Positions 45,402 to 58,270 are shown, counted from the first letter of the stretch. The stretch is DNA of 64,000 bases from Lepus europaeus (GCF_033115175.1 NC_084838.1:90423968-90487967); one strand, 5' to 3'. Numbers and translations: made by a program. Notes: generated by a model from the letters alone, not told the origin.

Positions 45402-45740
45402 TTTTTTTTTTTTTTTTTTTTTTTTTGACAGGCAGAGTGGACAGTGAGTGAGAGAGACAGACAGAAAGGTCTTCCTTTGCCGTTGGTTCACCCTCCAGTG
45501 GCTGCCGCGGCCAGCGCACTACGCTGATCTGAAGCCAGGAGCCAGGTGCTTCTCCTGGTCTCCCATGGGGTGCAGGGCCCAAGCACTTGGGCCATCCTCC
45601 ACTGCCTTCCTGGGCCACAGCAGAGAGCTGGCCTGGAAGAGGGGCAACTAGAACAGAATCCGACGCCACAACCGGGACTAGAACCGGGTGTGCTGGCGCC
45701 GCAGGTGGAGGATTAGCCTAGTGAGCCGTGTCGCCAGCCA
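45402..45740 (-). mobile_element. Young CSINE with 12-bp TSD
   Basis: Complete reverse copy with a long T-run. Perfect TSD 'agaccaaaggct' at 45390-45401 and 45741-45752. Confidence 0.95.
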
Positions 45741-45752
45741 AGACCAAAGGCT

Positions 45753-46287
45753 CTTAAGAGGAATGGGGCAGTGGCAGAGTCCAGGGCTTTCCGTGGAAGA
45801 AGCTACTAGTCCAAGTCCCTGGTTTACAACTACAGTTCAGAACAAAGAATCCATCTTGTAATGCAATAATGGTCTTGTTCACCTACTTATTTTCCCATCC
45901 CTGTGAGGCTCTTCATTTATTGGGCAGTAGGGTGGGACTTAGGATTGATACAGGAGGCCTTGGCCCTGGCTGGACCCTAAGGAACCAAGGGCCTCATCTG
46001 CCCACCTTCCAGAGGCAGCATGGGGATGAGGTGGGACTTACTTCTGCACTAATGGAGAGCACCATGGTACTATCCTCCCTTACTTTAAAATCAGTATATG
46101 TAATATTTGCACAGGCTCTCAGAGTTTTAGGAAACTCTTGGTGCAATAGGGTGGGATGATCTATTGGTCTGTAGTACCTTATGTATCAACCATGCCTTAT
46201 TTTTATAATCTGATTATAGGTCTGGCTTTTGTATTTTCAGATGCATGGCACACAGAGATACTTCTGAAAGTTCATGGAAAATAGAAT
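45753..46287. other. Intergenic sequence
   Basis: No recognised feature. The 96-codon + frame at 45869-46159 has no family signature. Confidence 0.45.
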
Positions 46288-46474
46288 TAGGGGCCAGAGC
46301 TGTGACATTACAGGTAAAGCTGCCGTCTTGGGTGCCAAAATCCTATATGTTGGCATCCCAGCTGCTTCACTTCTGATCTAGTTCCCTGCTAATGTGCCTG
46401 GAAAAGCAGCAGAAAATGGCCTAAGTACTTGGGCCCTTGCACTTATGTGAGAGAGCTCGAAGAAGCTCCTGGCT
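46288..46474 (+). mobile_element. Old CSINE fragment
   Basis: Forward head and body: 'gccagagctgtgacattaca', 'ttggcatcccagctgcttca', 'cctaagtacttgggcccttg', 'gaagctcctggct'. Its 3' part is missing, and a second SINE follows directly. Confidence 0.8.
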
Positions 46475-46656
46475 AGCTGGTACCGTGGCCAGTAAGCTAA
46501 ACCTCCACCTGCAGTGCTAGCATCCCATATGGTCGCTGGTCATGTGCCAGCCACTCCTCTTCCGATCCAGCTCTCTGCTATGGTCCAGGAAAGCAATAGA
46601 AGATGGTATAAGTGTTTGGGCCCCCGCACCCACGTGGGAGACCTGAAAGAAGCCAA
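46475..46656 (+). mobile_element. Old CSINE fragment, second in tandem
   Basis: Forward head and body: 'agctggtaccgtggccagta', 'cagtgctagcatcccatatg', 'tccgatccagctctctgcta', 'ccacgtgggagacc'. Truncated at the same body region as its neighbour. Confidence 0.8.
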
Positions 46657-46884
46657 CCTTGAGGGTTTTCTTATGCTCATTATTTGAGAGCTGACTGCCC
46701 CCCTGGTCCCACTGTTCACCCTTAATTACTTAGGAGGCCTTGAAAATTAAACCAGTTTTTCTCTCCGGCTGCTCTTAGTTGCCCTGGTACTGAGCCTGAG
46801 GACTTCCTAGCAGTTAAAAATAACTGGCTCCGAATAGTAATTTCATCCCTTTCTGATTTGGGAGTTTGCATGTGGTATTTGAGT

Positions 46885-46975
46885 AATGTGTAAATGTTAG
46901 TTTCTTTGAGTATAAAGTGGGGGATAATCAGTACCTATCTCATAAAGCAGTTGTAAGGATTAATAAATTAAGGAA
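46885..46975 (+). mobile_element. MIR SINE 3' part
   Basis: 'aaagtgggggataatcagta', 'cctatctcataaagcagttg' and 'taaggattaataaatta' match the MIR 3' half. Confidence 0.7.
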
Positions 46976-47256
46976 TACCAACTACATGAAACACAAATCT
47001 TAGAGTTTCCTCCATCTAAATTATTTCTGTATCTTCTTGGTTTTAAAGAACATTCCCATCCCTGTCCAGAAGAACAACCAATCTGCTTTGACATGTTGAA
47101 CAACCAGATGTGCCAGAGAGCTCTGTACCATACTGCCTTGCAGGAACATCTTGGGGAGGTCATTGTTACTATGGTTGAGTGTTTTCCAGACATGTTTTGT
47201 AGGACGGTTACTCTGTATTTCCACGGTTAGAAGGGTCCGTGTGAGAAATGCTTTAT
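46976..47256. other. Intergenic sequence
   Basis: No recognised feature. Confidence 0.4.
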
Positions 47257-47267
47257 AGTATGGCTTT

Positions 47268-47609
47268 TTTTTTTTTTTTTTTTTTTTTTTTTGGACAGGC
47301 AAAGTGGACAGTGAGAAAGACAGACAGAAAGGTCTTCCTTTTTACCGTTGGTTCACCCTCCAGTGGCCGCCGCAGCCAGCGCACTACGCTGATCCGAAGC
47401 CAGGAGCCAGGTGCTTCTCCTGGTCTCCCATGTGGGTGCAGGGCCCAAGGACTTGGACCATCCTCCACTGCCTTCCCAGGCCATAGCAGAGAGCTGGCCT
47501 GGAAGAGGGGCAACTGGGATAGAATCCGGCGCCCCAACCAGGACTAGAACCCGGTGTGCCAGTGCCACAAGGCAGAGGATGAGCCTGTTAAGCCACAGCA
47601 CCTGCCTAC
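47268..47609 (-). mobile_element. Young CSINE with 11-bp TSD
   Basis: Complete reverse copy with a long T-run. TSD 'agtatggcttt' at 47257-47267 and 47610-47620. Confidence 0.93.
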
Positions 47610-47625
47610 AGTATGGCTTTAATTC

Positions 47626-49400
47626 TTATCCATCACAGGACTGGAAGCCTTAGCCAGAGCAATTATGTAAAAGAAAATTTTTTTTCTTTTTTTTTTATTT
47701 TTGACAGGCAGAGTGGACAGTGAGAGAGAGAGAGACAGAGAGAAAGGTCTTCCTTTTGCCGTTGGTTCACCCTCCAATGGCCGCCGCGGTAGCGCGCTGC
47801 GGCCGGCGCACCATGCTGATCCGATGGCAGGAGCCAGGTGCTTCTCCTGGTCTCCCATGGGGTGCAGGGCCCAAGGACTTGGGCCATCCTCCACTGCACT
47901 CCCTGGCCACAGCAGAGAGCTGGCCTGGAAGAGGGGCAACTGGGACAGGATCGGTGCTCCGACCGGGACTAGAACCCGGTGTGCCGGCGCCGCAAGGCGG
48001 AGGATTAGCCTAGTGAGCCGCGGCGCCGGCAGTAAAAGAAAATTTTATACACAAATAATAAAGCGAGAAAGTCCATCATCTCTATTTGAAAATAATATGA
48101 TTTTTCTATAGGAAAAATCTTATATGCCCCACCAAAAACCTGAAACATATTCAGTAAACATACAAGATACCTAATCAACATGTAAAAATCAGTAGTATTA
48201 TCATACACCAAACTTTTTAAGAAAAATTATGAAAATAAGCCTACTCACAATAATTGCAAAATGTAAAAAACCCACAAATAAATTGAGCCAAGAAAGTGAA
48301 ATATCTCTATAAAGAAAATTAAAATACTTATAAAAGAAATTGAGGAACACACAAAAATTTGAAAGACCTTTATGATCATGGATTGAAGAATTAATATCAC
48401 TAAAATATCCATACTATCCAAAGAAATTCAAAAATTCAATGCAATTTTTTAAAATTGGCCACAGATAAAATAATCTAACATTCTCAAAATGTAACAATGT
48501 GTATTTTGTATTAAAGCCATAGAGAATTTAAAGTCCAGATCACCTATGTAATTTTTTTTTTAAATTATAGGGCCAGAAACAAGTCCTCAAAATATGAAAC
48601 TAATAGAAAAAACACAGGGAAAACACATCAAGACACTTGTGTAGGCAATGATTTTTTTAATAAACCCCCAAAATCTCAGGCAACAAACACCAGTATACAC
48701 AAATGGGATTACAACAAACTGAGAAGTTTCAAAACAATCAACAGAATGAGGAGACAATCTACAGAATTAGAGAAAATTTTTGCAAACTCTTCATCTTCTA
48801 AAAGATTAATATCCAGAATACATCAATAACTCAAAAATCACAACAACACTGAAACAATCCAATTAAAAATGGACAAATAAAATGAATAGATATTTCTGAA
48901 AAGAAATTCAGTTACATAACAATTATATTTTAAAAATTACTCAATTTCATTAGCCATCAGAGAAATGCATATCAGTGATATATCATCTCAACACAGAACA
49001 GCTATTAACAAAAAAGAAAGAAAAAACATGCTGGAGATGGTTTGAAAAAAATAAAGAGGTTTCATATGTGAATACAGAATAACCACTGGAGCCTGAGAAT
49101 GGTTAGGGGAAGGACAGAGGGAAGTTAAATAATGCATACCAAAATATGGTCGATGGAAAGAATACACTCTATATGATACAGCACAACAAAATGACTGTAG
49201 TTCACAATGAACTACTGTATATTTTATGAATAACTGGAATAGAGGAGCTTGAGTTCTCCAAAACTAAAGTAATATGAAAATAGAAACTTTAAATATTCCT
49301 ATTGATTAGCAGCATTCTATAGATGTATTGAAAGATCACCCTATACTCCAGAAATATGGACAATTTTCATCTGCTAATAAAGTTCTTAAGACAGAAATCT
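47626..49400 (+). mobile_element. Old L1, ORF2 3' region and 3' end
   Basis: Begins 'atccatcacaggactggaag', 'ccttagccagagcaattatg' (L1 ORF2), is split by the CSINE at 47682-48031, and continues forward through 'cccacaaataaattgagcca' and 'aaaagattaatatccagaat' to an AT-rich end near 49400. No intact frame. Confidence 0.8.
47682..48031 (-). mobile_element. Young CSINE with 15-bp TSD inside L1
   Basis: Complete reverse copy. Perfect TSD 'gtaaaagaaaatttt' at 47667-47681 and 48032-48046. Only 72 bp from the previous CSINE and in the same orientation. Confidence 0.95.
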
Positions 49401-50727
49401 AACAAATTTTATTTGATCATTACACACTCTGCCTGTACTGAATTATCTTACTGTACCTCTTAAATAAGTATAATAAAAGAGAAATATCCCCCAGAGAAAA
49501 CTTAGAACAAAGACCCATGTCTGATTTCCTGTTGTGAACATCCAATTACACATATGAACATTGAAGCAAAATACCATAAGAGATACCATGTATAGATTAG
49601 ACTACTACTATGTCATATTATACTCATCCTGCAACACTTTCTGGGAGAGCCTGTGTAAGTGACTTCACTGCTGTGAATTTCATTTTACTCCAGCAAAATG
49701 AGAATAAGATTAATTACTGAGACTTATAAACACTGCTTCCATGATTTAATGAGATCATGCAAGTAAAATGCCTGAGTTCCTGCCAGATTAAGCAATAACT
49801 ATTCTTTCTATATCCCCAAAAACAAACACTCATCACTATGTTGAAAATCAGACTATAAAGGGGACCTTTCTTCAGTCCTATAGTGCGAATATAGGCTATG
49901 CCAGTGATTGTAGCAGGCTTAGGCCTGGGCCAGTGGAATGCACGTAGATTCTTCCCTAGGTCCTGCATGATTGATTCAGTGGTTCAAAGTAATATAGAAC
50001 TTAGGTCAGAGTCCTAGGGCTGCAGGATCCAGTAAGATCATTACCCAAGCCTCACAGAGTTAGTGCCTGTTATGCTGAGGATGGTGGATAAGCAGCCTCC
50101 AGCCAAAGGCAAAGAAATGCAGATAGGGCTCTCCAGATGCTACAGGTGAGTGTGAGTCATTCCAGGAGTTGTAGTACCAACAGCAAAAAGTCCCAGGGCT
50201 CAGGGCTGCAAAGCACAGAGGGAATTACCCCAGTTCCCAAACAGCATGCAGGAGTGATATTAGGGCTTCTGCCCTGGCCACTCAGCACCCTATACTAAGA
50301 GATACAGATGTGGACCTACTGAGGTCTGGTCCTATTGTCTTTTAATGACCTCTGCTGGCACAGAGCCACATGATGCAAAGGGAACATCCCTAGATCCCAC
50401 AGAGTGAGAATAGAGTCACGGTTCATGCCCAGAAATCTTGCAGCTACAGGAGGCTGGGAACCTGCTCTGTGCTCTAGAAAGAACTCCAGCCCTGTTTTCA
50501 AAGCTTCTTGTAGTGACAGGGCTATATGTTGTTCTTTCAAACAGAATGCAATTTAGTAGCAGCTCAGATCTGGGTTCTTTGAGGGAGGAGGATGGCCATT
50601 TGGATTCCATTTTACCCTTGGAAAGAAATACATGGACAATTGAGATCACTGTCTCTTGGGAAAAAATTGCCATTGGTATAAGATCAAAGGGCAAAGACTG
50701 CTGCTGCTGCAGAAAGTGGGGTTCAGC
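49401..50727. other. Intergenic sequence with a MIR
   Basis: A forward MIR lies at about 49630-49775. The rest is unassigned. Frames near 50.4-50.8 kb have no protein features. Confidence 0.5.
49630..49775 (+). mobile_element. MIR SINE (ancient)
   Basis: 'gtgtaagtgacttcactgct', 'cagcaaaatgagaataagat', 'tgatttaatgagatcatgca' and 'agtaaaatgcctg' follow the MIR order. Confidence 0.72.
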
Positions 50728-50955
50728 AATATAGTGATCCCTGGATATCCAAAGGGAATTTATCCAAGAACCAACACAGATCCCAAATCTGTGCATACCA
50801 AAATCTGCAGGTCTCAAGTCCCTTATGTAAAATGGTATAGTATTTGCCTATGACTTATGTGATTCTCCAATATATTTTAAATTATCTGTAGATTATGTAA
50901 AACACCTGACACAGTGCAAATTTCATATAGTTGCTATACTATCATATTGTTTAGA
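50728..50955 (+). mobile_element. Tigger/MER2-like DNA transposon relic
   Basis: 'agtgatccctggatatccaa', 'aagaaccaacacagatccca', 'caagtcccttatgtaaaatg' and 'gtatagtatttgcctatgac' match the terminal sequence of a pogo-type non-autonomous element as I recall it. No transposase. Confidence 0.7.
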
Positions 50956-51136
50956 GTATCATGTTATATAAAAGAAAATCTAAATGATCAGCATAGGTGC
51001 AGTTTTTTTTAATTATTATTTATCTGTAATTGATTCAGTAAAAAGGTGCAGAATTCATGATTGCTCTGCCCTTGGATCTAATGTCTTTCCTGAATTAGAT
51101 TTTAAACAAATTGGATCATTAATTTTAAGGTCATTT

Positions 51137-51467
51137 TTTTTTAATGATTTATTTATATTTGAAAGCCAGAGTTACACAGAGAGAGGAGAGGCAGAAGATA
51201 GACAGAGGTCTTCCATCCAATGGTTCACTCCCCAATTGGCCACAATGGCCAGAGCTGCGCTGATTCGAAGCTGGGAGCCAGGAGCTTCTTCCGGGTCTCC
51301 CACATGGGTGCAGGGGCCGAAGGACTTGGGCCATCTTCTACTGCCTTCCCAGGCAATAGCAGAGAGCTGGATCAGAAGTGGAGCAGCTGGGTCTTGAACC
51401 AGCGCCCATATGGGATACCAGCACTTCAGGCCAGGGCGTTAACCCGCTGTGCCACAGCGCTGGCCCC
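51137..51467 (-). mobile_element. CSINE with 12-bp TSD
   Basis: Complete reverse copy. Perfect TSD 'ttaaggtcattt' at 51125-51136 and 51468-51479. Confidence 0.95.
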
Positions 51468-51479
51468 TTAAGGTCATTT

Positions 51480-52809
51480 ATTTAAAGAGAGTCCAAACTA
51501 TTATTTCCAGCAAAAGATTATCTGCATAATGAAGGCCATGAAGTGCATTACAAATTCAGCTAAACACAGCACACCTTTATGTCAATGCCACCATTGTCCC
51601 TTCCTGTGGTCTACAGAAGCCACAGTCAGAGCAGGACACAATGTGCTTGGTACCTTTCCCAACAGCCAGTTTGGCAGCCAGTTTCAGAAATTGATTGGAT
51701 CACTTTTGTTAAGAAATACCACTCTCGTGTTAGTAGCAGTCATTTTCAAGAAACACATTAAGATTAGCAGGTCTTGGCCAACCTCTTTTTCTTCCTGTTT
51801 AAACTGATGCAATCACTGAGGCAATGAATGAGCAGGAAGTGCTTTTTTTTTCTTGGCCAAGGCTCAGAGGCAGGCCTCTAATTTAGACCCTTACCTTAAC
51901 AGTGAGACCAGGTGTTTCTGTATAAAACTCAATCCCCCAGGGACAAAAGTTCCAATGAGGAAAGAAATTTCTACCTCTGAGCCATTTGAGTCATTAGTTA
52001 ATTCACTTTCTTGAAGAATTAATGGAAAGAAACAGGGGACTGTGATTAGCAAAAATCCCTTTGGATAAGAAAAACAATCATCAGATGGTATGTCGGGCAC
52101 TAATGTTTAGTAACTGATAATTGCTGCAAGTGGGGCCATTGAACTTTGCAAATATTATCCTCTACAATTTAATTAGCATCCAGGGGACTGAAAAGTTTCA
52201 GAAGAAACTCTTGGGAGAAGCTTCCCAGTCAGCACAATGTATGCTGAGTGATTTTAGATCAGCTGGTCAGAGCGAATCAGTCTCATTATGCTACTTACCC
52301 ACAGGAAAATGTACCTGCTTCCACATGGAATACGGAGCATTATCAGCCATTGCAGCTGCTTATTTCTATGCTCCCAGGTTTGACCAGTGGGGAGTGCTAG
52401 GGCTGAACTGGAGGACTGCAGAGGAGAAAGGAAGGAGAAGTTGGTGTAGTAGGAGTAACTCCCTGTACTGTTTTTGATTGTTGAGGTCTTCCTGTGGCTG
52501 TCTCAAAATGGGATGCATTCTGCATGAAAATTGATGGTATTTTACAATTAAAGCATATTTTGTATTATTTTCTTCTTGCGTGAATACATTTAGTCCTCTT
52601 CTGAAGGACAGAGTAAGTAATTAGGTATGGAGAGACATGAAATCCACTAACGCCTAAATCAAAATATTAACTGGAAATATTTAGAAACAATTACATACAT
52701 ACATAAAATGTACAATTCATGGATTTTTTTAAACCATCCAGTAAAAGAAATACCTTCCAACTGCAAAAGAGTCAATGAATACATAAATACTGAGTTGATA
52801 TTTATTATA
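51480..52809. other. Intergenic sequence, no recognised feature
   Basis: 1.3 kb. A 118-codon + frame at 52121-52477 has no recognisable motif, and I do not call it a gene. Confidence 0.45.
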
Positions 52810-52823
52810 AAAAGTTAATTAGT

Positions 52824-53153
52824 GGGGCTGGTGCTGTGGCATAATAGGCTAAGCCTCCACCTTTGACGCTGGCACTCTATGTGTGCTCTGGTTCGAGTCC
52901 CGGCTGCTTCTCTTCCTATCCAACTCTCTGCTAATGGCCTGGTAAGGCAGTGAAGATGGTCCAAGTGCTTTTTTGGCCTCCTGCACCCATGTAGGAGACC
53001 CATAAGAAGCTCTTGACTCCTTGCTTCAGATCGGCAGAGCTCCCTCCAGCCTTTGCAGCCACTTGAGAAGTGAACCAGTAGATGGAAGACCTTTCTTTCT
53101 CTGTCTCTCCTTCTGTCTGTAACTCTCTCAAATAAACAAATAAAATCTTTTTT
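52824..53153 (+). mobile_element. CSINE with 14-bp TSD
   Basis: Forward, moderately diverged copy. Perfect TSD 'aaaagttaattagt' at 52810-52823 and 53154-53167. Confidence 0.95.
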
Positions 53154-53384
53154 AAAAGTTAATTAGTAGGCACTATGAGAAGCAAGTTACATATGCTACT
53201 TTTATTGTCCTCCACTCCAGTACAGGAGAAATGCATTTGGTGCAATTACGTGACTTGCTTTGGGTCACTTAGGTATTCACTGGAGATGTCTAGCTTTAAC
53301 CTCAAGCAAATTCACTCAAGATCCCATATTTTCAATATTTCTGAAACATATAAACTTCTTTGAACATGCCTTTATGACCTGTGC

Positions 53385-53540
53385 TTCTTGGGTTTTATCC
53401 AAGAAATATTTGCCTAAGTCAATATCTTGCAGTGTTTCCCCTATATTTTCATCTAGTAATTTGATGGTTTCAGGTCTTAGATTTAGATGCTTGATCCACT
53501 TTGCATTGATTTTTGTATAGGATTTAAGGCAGGGGAAAAT
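53385..53540 (-). mobile_element. Short L1 ORF2 fragment
   Basis: Minus-strand L1 phrases 'cctaagtcaatatcttgcag' and 'tagatgcttgatccacttt'. About 150 bp. Confidence 0.75.
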
Positions 53541-54011
53541 AACATTTCTTAATTCCATATTCCCACAAACTCTGAAATAACTTCATTTTCATAGGCTTTG
53601 AATTCAGCCATTTTACTTTTAAGAACTCACTTGCTTCATACTGCAGAATTCCAGGTATTGTGTTCTATCTTCTATCAGAGATCTATTTAATATCTTCCTA
53701 ATTGTAATAGCATAAAAGAGGAAACTCATTAAATAATTAGGAATCTACAAAATTGTCCAAAGTATAAAATAGTGCTAATTCTACAGTATACATTAAATAC
53801 TCATAAGATTCATAACAAAGATGTTTATATCTCAAAATCACATTTATAAATTTTTCTATATAAGGAAAACATATTACAGAGGGATAGAGGCAGAATAATA
53901 TCACTTTTGTAATGTATGTGTATTTATGCACAGAAAACAAAAGGGAATTATCAAGGCCATGTTGTCACTTTTGTGGCCCTGGGGTATTTATGCCTTTATA
54001 GGCTACATCAT
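53541..54011. other. Intergenic AT-rich sequence
   Basis: Nothing recognised. Confidence 0.4.
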
Positions 54012-54895
54012 TGTGCGGGCCAGCCACACCAGTCGAACAGAACCTGAAAGAAGGAGTGGGAATGAAGGAGAGACAAGGGCGCAGAGAATGGAGCCAAGAC
54101 AACAAGGCTGATCAAGGCTCGTTTATTTTAGTGTTTTGGCAGTATTAATACACCTAGTCGGCTGTTTACCAAGAGAGTACAAAGGGTTAGCAAACATCTA
54201 CATAGGTAAGCAGCTTATTTGCCTTCCTGCAACAGCAGTTAATTTTAACAGAACATCCTTGATCAACATCCTCCTTCCACATTCCTTTGCGGGTATACAT
54301 GACTTCTTTATCTTATGTTTTCCTTAGAGCCAAGACTGCCTTGACATGCTCAGGGGCTGCCTAAATCTCCTCCTTTTTTATTTTATTGAGAATGGCCTCT
54401 GTTTTAGGTTGCACTCAATCATCTCTGCCTTACCTGTCATTGGTAACTCCGACAACTCGATCAGGAGCCCTGTCTTAGGTCAGTACAGGATGCTGAGTGT
54501 CTTACCCATCTTTGAGGACCCAGCTTACATCAAGTGAGAATGTCAGACGAACGAAACACAAGGCCAAAAATAGCAATTTTGGTTACAAATAAGGCTTAGT
54601 ACGAAGTTTTAAATGATGAATCTCCATCCAGATAGATCACAATGCACATAGTGTAAGTTGCAGTACACATGGAAAACATCCTAGGCAAATTAAAAGGAAT
54701 AACAATGGTTCAGCCTACAATAACAACCAATGGATCCACTGAGATCCTACAAATGACAAAGGGTTAGTAATAAAAATATGTTGTATTTCATTTTTAAGCT
54801 TATTAATAATGGAATTTACATAAGGCACATTATTGTTAATGTTAAGACAACATCTCCCAGGTACAGATTTGCAACAAATTTGAGTTTTAGAAGTA
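54012..54895 (-). mobile_element. ERV 3' end: LTR plus internal remnant (probably class II)
   Basis: Minus strand. The LTR end is at 54012 ('...gcccgcaca' on minus), with a poly(A) signal AATAAA near 54120-54126 and U3 up to about 54370. A purine run typical of the polypurine tract lies at about 54372-54390. Internal sequence continues to about 54895, where a minus-strand L1 cuts it off. The internal part holds only short frames and no intact retroviral gene. Class II assignment rests on the look of the LTR end and tract, so it is tentative. Confidence 0.55.
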
Positions 54896-54905
54896 AGTAA
54901 TTAAC

Positions 54906-55785
54906 AACACATTAAGGACAGATCCCACATGAGACATAAGTACACAGTGACTCCTGTTGTTGACTTAACAATTTGACACTCTTGTTTATGGCATCAGTAA
55001 TCTCCCTAGACTCTAGTCGTGAGTTGCCAAGGCCATGGAAGCCTTTAGGGTTCGCCGACTTTGATCTTATGCCGATAGGGTCATAGCCAAAGTGGAAGTT
55101 CTCTCCTCCCTTCAGAGAAAGGTACTTCCTTCTTTGATGGCCCCGTTCTTTCCACTGGGATCTCACTTGCAGTGATCTTTCATTTAGGTCTTCTGGTTTT
55201 TTTTTCCCAGAGTGTCTTGGCTTTCCATGCCTAAAATACTCTCATGGGCTCTTCAGCCAGATCCGAATGCCTTAAGGGCTGATTCTGAGGCCAGAGTGCT
55301 ATTTAGGACATCTGCCATTCTATGAGTCTGCTGTGTATCCTGCTTCCCATGTTGGATCGTTTTTTCCCTTTTTGATTCTATCAGTTAGTATTAGCAGACA
55401 CTAGTCTTGTTTGTGTGATCCCATTGACTCTTAGACCTATCAGAGTGATCAATTGTGAACTGAAATTGATCACTTGGACTAATGAGATGGCATTGGTACA
55501 TGCCACCTTGATGGGATTGTATTGGAATCCCCTGGCAGGTTTCCAACTCCACCATTTGGGGCAAGTCCGATTGAGCATGCCCCAAATTGTACATCTCCTC
55601 CCTCTCTTTTTCCCACTCTTATATTTAACAGGGATCACTTTTCAGTTAAAATTTGAACACCTAAGAATAATTGTGTGTTAATTACAGAGTTCAAACAATA
55701 GTACTAGAACAAAAATACTATATACTATAATGGATAAAGTATTACATTGTACATCAACAGTCAGGACAAGAGCTCCTCAATAAAG
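54906..55785 (-). mobile_element. Lagomorph L1 3' UTR, truncated at both ends
   Basis: Same 3' UTR as at 14.9-16.0 kb ('gtgactcctgttgttgactt', 'agtgtcttggctttccatgc', 'ttgatgggattgtattgga'). Lacks the extreme 3' terminus and poly(A). Abuts the ERV remnant. Confidence 0.85.
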
Positions 55786-55937
55786 ATAATAAAGAACATT
55801 CAAAGCATGTTTCCTTAACATAAATTATATATATATTTGTATTGTAGCCTGAAAGGCAATATCACAATTAAAACAAAAACACTGGAGGATAAACTCTCTC
55901 ATTAAAATTATTTAGCACTGTATAAAATATACAAATC

Positions 55938-56195
55938 GTGGCTGGCACTGTGGTGCAGCAGGTTACCACCCTGGCCTGAAGAGCCGGCATCCCTTATGGG
56001 CACCGGTTTGAGACCCGGCTGCTCCACTTCCTGTCCAGCTCTCTGCTGTGGCCTGGGAAGGCAGTAGAAGACATTCCAAGTCCCTGGGCCCCTGAACCCA
56101 CATGGGAGACCCAGGGGAAGCTCCTGGCTCCTGGCTTCGGATCAGCACAGCTCCAGCCGTTGTGGCCAATTGGGGAGTGAACCATCCGATGGAAG

Positions 56196-56239
<44 letters not shown>

Positions 56240-56297
56240 GCTTCTCCTCTCTCTGTATAACTCTGACTTTCAAGTAAAATAAATAAATATTTTAAAA
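55938..56297 (+). mobile_element. CSINE with expanded CT stretch
   Basis: Forward copy starting 'cgtggctggcactgtggtgc', with a (CT)n expansion at 56198-56230 and an A-rich tail. Confidence 0.9.
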
Positions 56298-56979
56298 ATT
56301 TCTTCTATTTAAGCTCTCCAGTCTGTGATATTTGTTATGGCAGCCAGAGCTGATACAGGGAACAATGTTGAATATGGATGAACCACAAGCACAGTCTACC
56401 ACATGTTGTCTATTCTTGCTTCTTTAATTTCTTACATGAACTTAAAAATCAGCTTGTGTGTATGTGTGTTGTTTCTTTGTGATAATATCAAACATTTGCT
56501 GTTTCTTTGTGATAATGTCAAGTTACTTTACTGTTTTAGGGAGATTTTATGTCTTTATGAATCTCCCTGTTTATGAACATGGTATGTCATGTCATTTGAT
56601 TAGTTCTTTTTTGTATCCTTCATGTTATCTTTTTCCCTGTCATGTAGTTATGTACTTTTTTTGTAAAATGTATTGCTAGGTATTTTATCTTTTATCTTAC
56701 CATGCAGTAAGAAGGCCCTCACCAAACATGGCTTTTCAACTTTGGATAGTCCAACCTCCAGAACTATAAAAATGAGTTTATTTTCTTTATAAATTAACTA
56801 GTTTGTGGTATTGTGTTATAATAACACAAAATGGACTTAGGGAGAAAATAGATCAATAGATATTTTCTGATCTTTATCAAAGAGAGAAGAAAAACAGGCA
56901 TAGGCTCAGAAACCAGTAGGATAACTCAGAAAGCAATCTAACATACATTCAACTGGGGTTTCAGAGAGAAAATAGAACA
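56298..56979. other. Intergenic sequence
   Basis: Contains a short duplicated motif 'tgtttctttgtgataat' at about 56469 and 56500. Nothing else recognised. Confidence 0.4.
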
Positions 56980-58270
56980 CAAAATGTGTGTTTAAGACAA
57001 ACATCTAAAATTTTCCCAAATTTTGTGAAAGTACTAAATTACAGAGGTATTTAATGATCCCTAATCAGGATGGACACAAAGAAAATTACTCTAGCAAATC
57101 ACTACAACTAAAGAAATCCAAAAACAAAGAGAAGATCTTGAAAGCAGGGAGTGAGAAAACAGGACACAGCATACTGGCGTACAATCATACATGTATGATG
57201 GCTGAGTTTTCATTAGAAACAATGGAAAGATATCTTTAAAGTGCTGGCAGAAAGCAGCCACCAATTCATACATAATTCTATATCCACTGGGCCTATCTAA
57301 AAAATGAAGTACAATAAAGATATTTTCAGATAAGCAAAAACTAAAACTAAGATAATTCATCACCAGCAGACATACACTTCAAGAATGCGGAAGAAAGTCT
57401 CCAGGCTGGAAGAAAATGAAACTAGATACTAATTTAGATGTAGGAAAGCAAGACCACTGCAAACAATAAACGTACACATTTACCAAAGGTAAGCATAAGG
57501 GACTATATATCATTTATATGCATATGACTGCTTAAAGCAAATTACATCTCACATATGTAGATAAAAACTATTATACAATGATGAGGGTTTAAAAGTATTC
57601 TCCTAAAAGTCCTTGTAATAAAATATCACAGAAATGTAGGTGTCAATAATAGAAACTTATTTTTCATAGAAAATGGCATCCAAGAACAAGTTTATTTCTT
57701 GTCACGCTCTCACAGGGTCTTGCCTCTGCATACACACTGTGGTGTTTCTTTTACAAGGATACTAGTCAGATTCCATGAGAGCCCATACATAATCCTAATT
57801 ACCTGTTTAGGGGAATACTAAAAATATTTGATTAACATACAAGAAGATAGGGAAGAAAAAATGGGAACAAATATCAGATAAGAAAAACATAAAATTGGTA
57901 GCAAAGTGAAAGTCCTAAATGCAACCACAGATTAATGTAAATGGAGCAAATTTAAGGCAGAGACCATCAGACCTGATATAAAAAGATAACATGCTACATA
58001 CAAACACACTTTAAATAAAAAGACACTGAAAGGTAAAGGAAGAGGAAAGATATACTATGCAAATATTAATACTAAAAAGTTCAAGCCGGTCTTACTACCA
58101 GAGGAATCAACATAAAATGCATTACTTTAGAAAAAGAGATATTAAACAATGATGAATAGGTCATATGCGAGGATGATATAACAATTATAAATGTGTATGT
58201 GCCTAAAAGCCAAGCCTTAATGGACACAAAACAAAAACAACAGAACTAAATAGGGAACAATCCACAATTA
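56980..58270 (+). mobile_element. HAL1/L1M-like ORF1 region relic
   Basis: 'acatgtatgatggctgagtt', 'aaagtgctggcagaaagcag', 'ttttcagataagcaaaaact' and, at the end, 'gtatgtgcctaaaagccaag' occur in the order of HAL1/ancient L1 ORF1 and inter-ORF sequence. About 57615-57850 looks like a separate insertion of unknown type. No intact frame. Confidence 0.6.

Noticed and set aside
52121..52477. 118-codon plus-strand frame
   Set aside because: No signal, domain, family motif or neighbouring exon; length is not unusual by chance in 64 kb.
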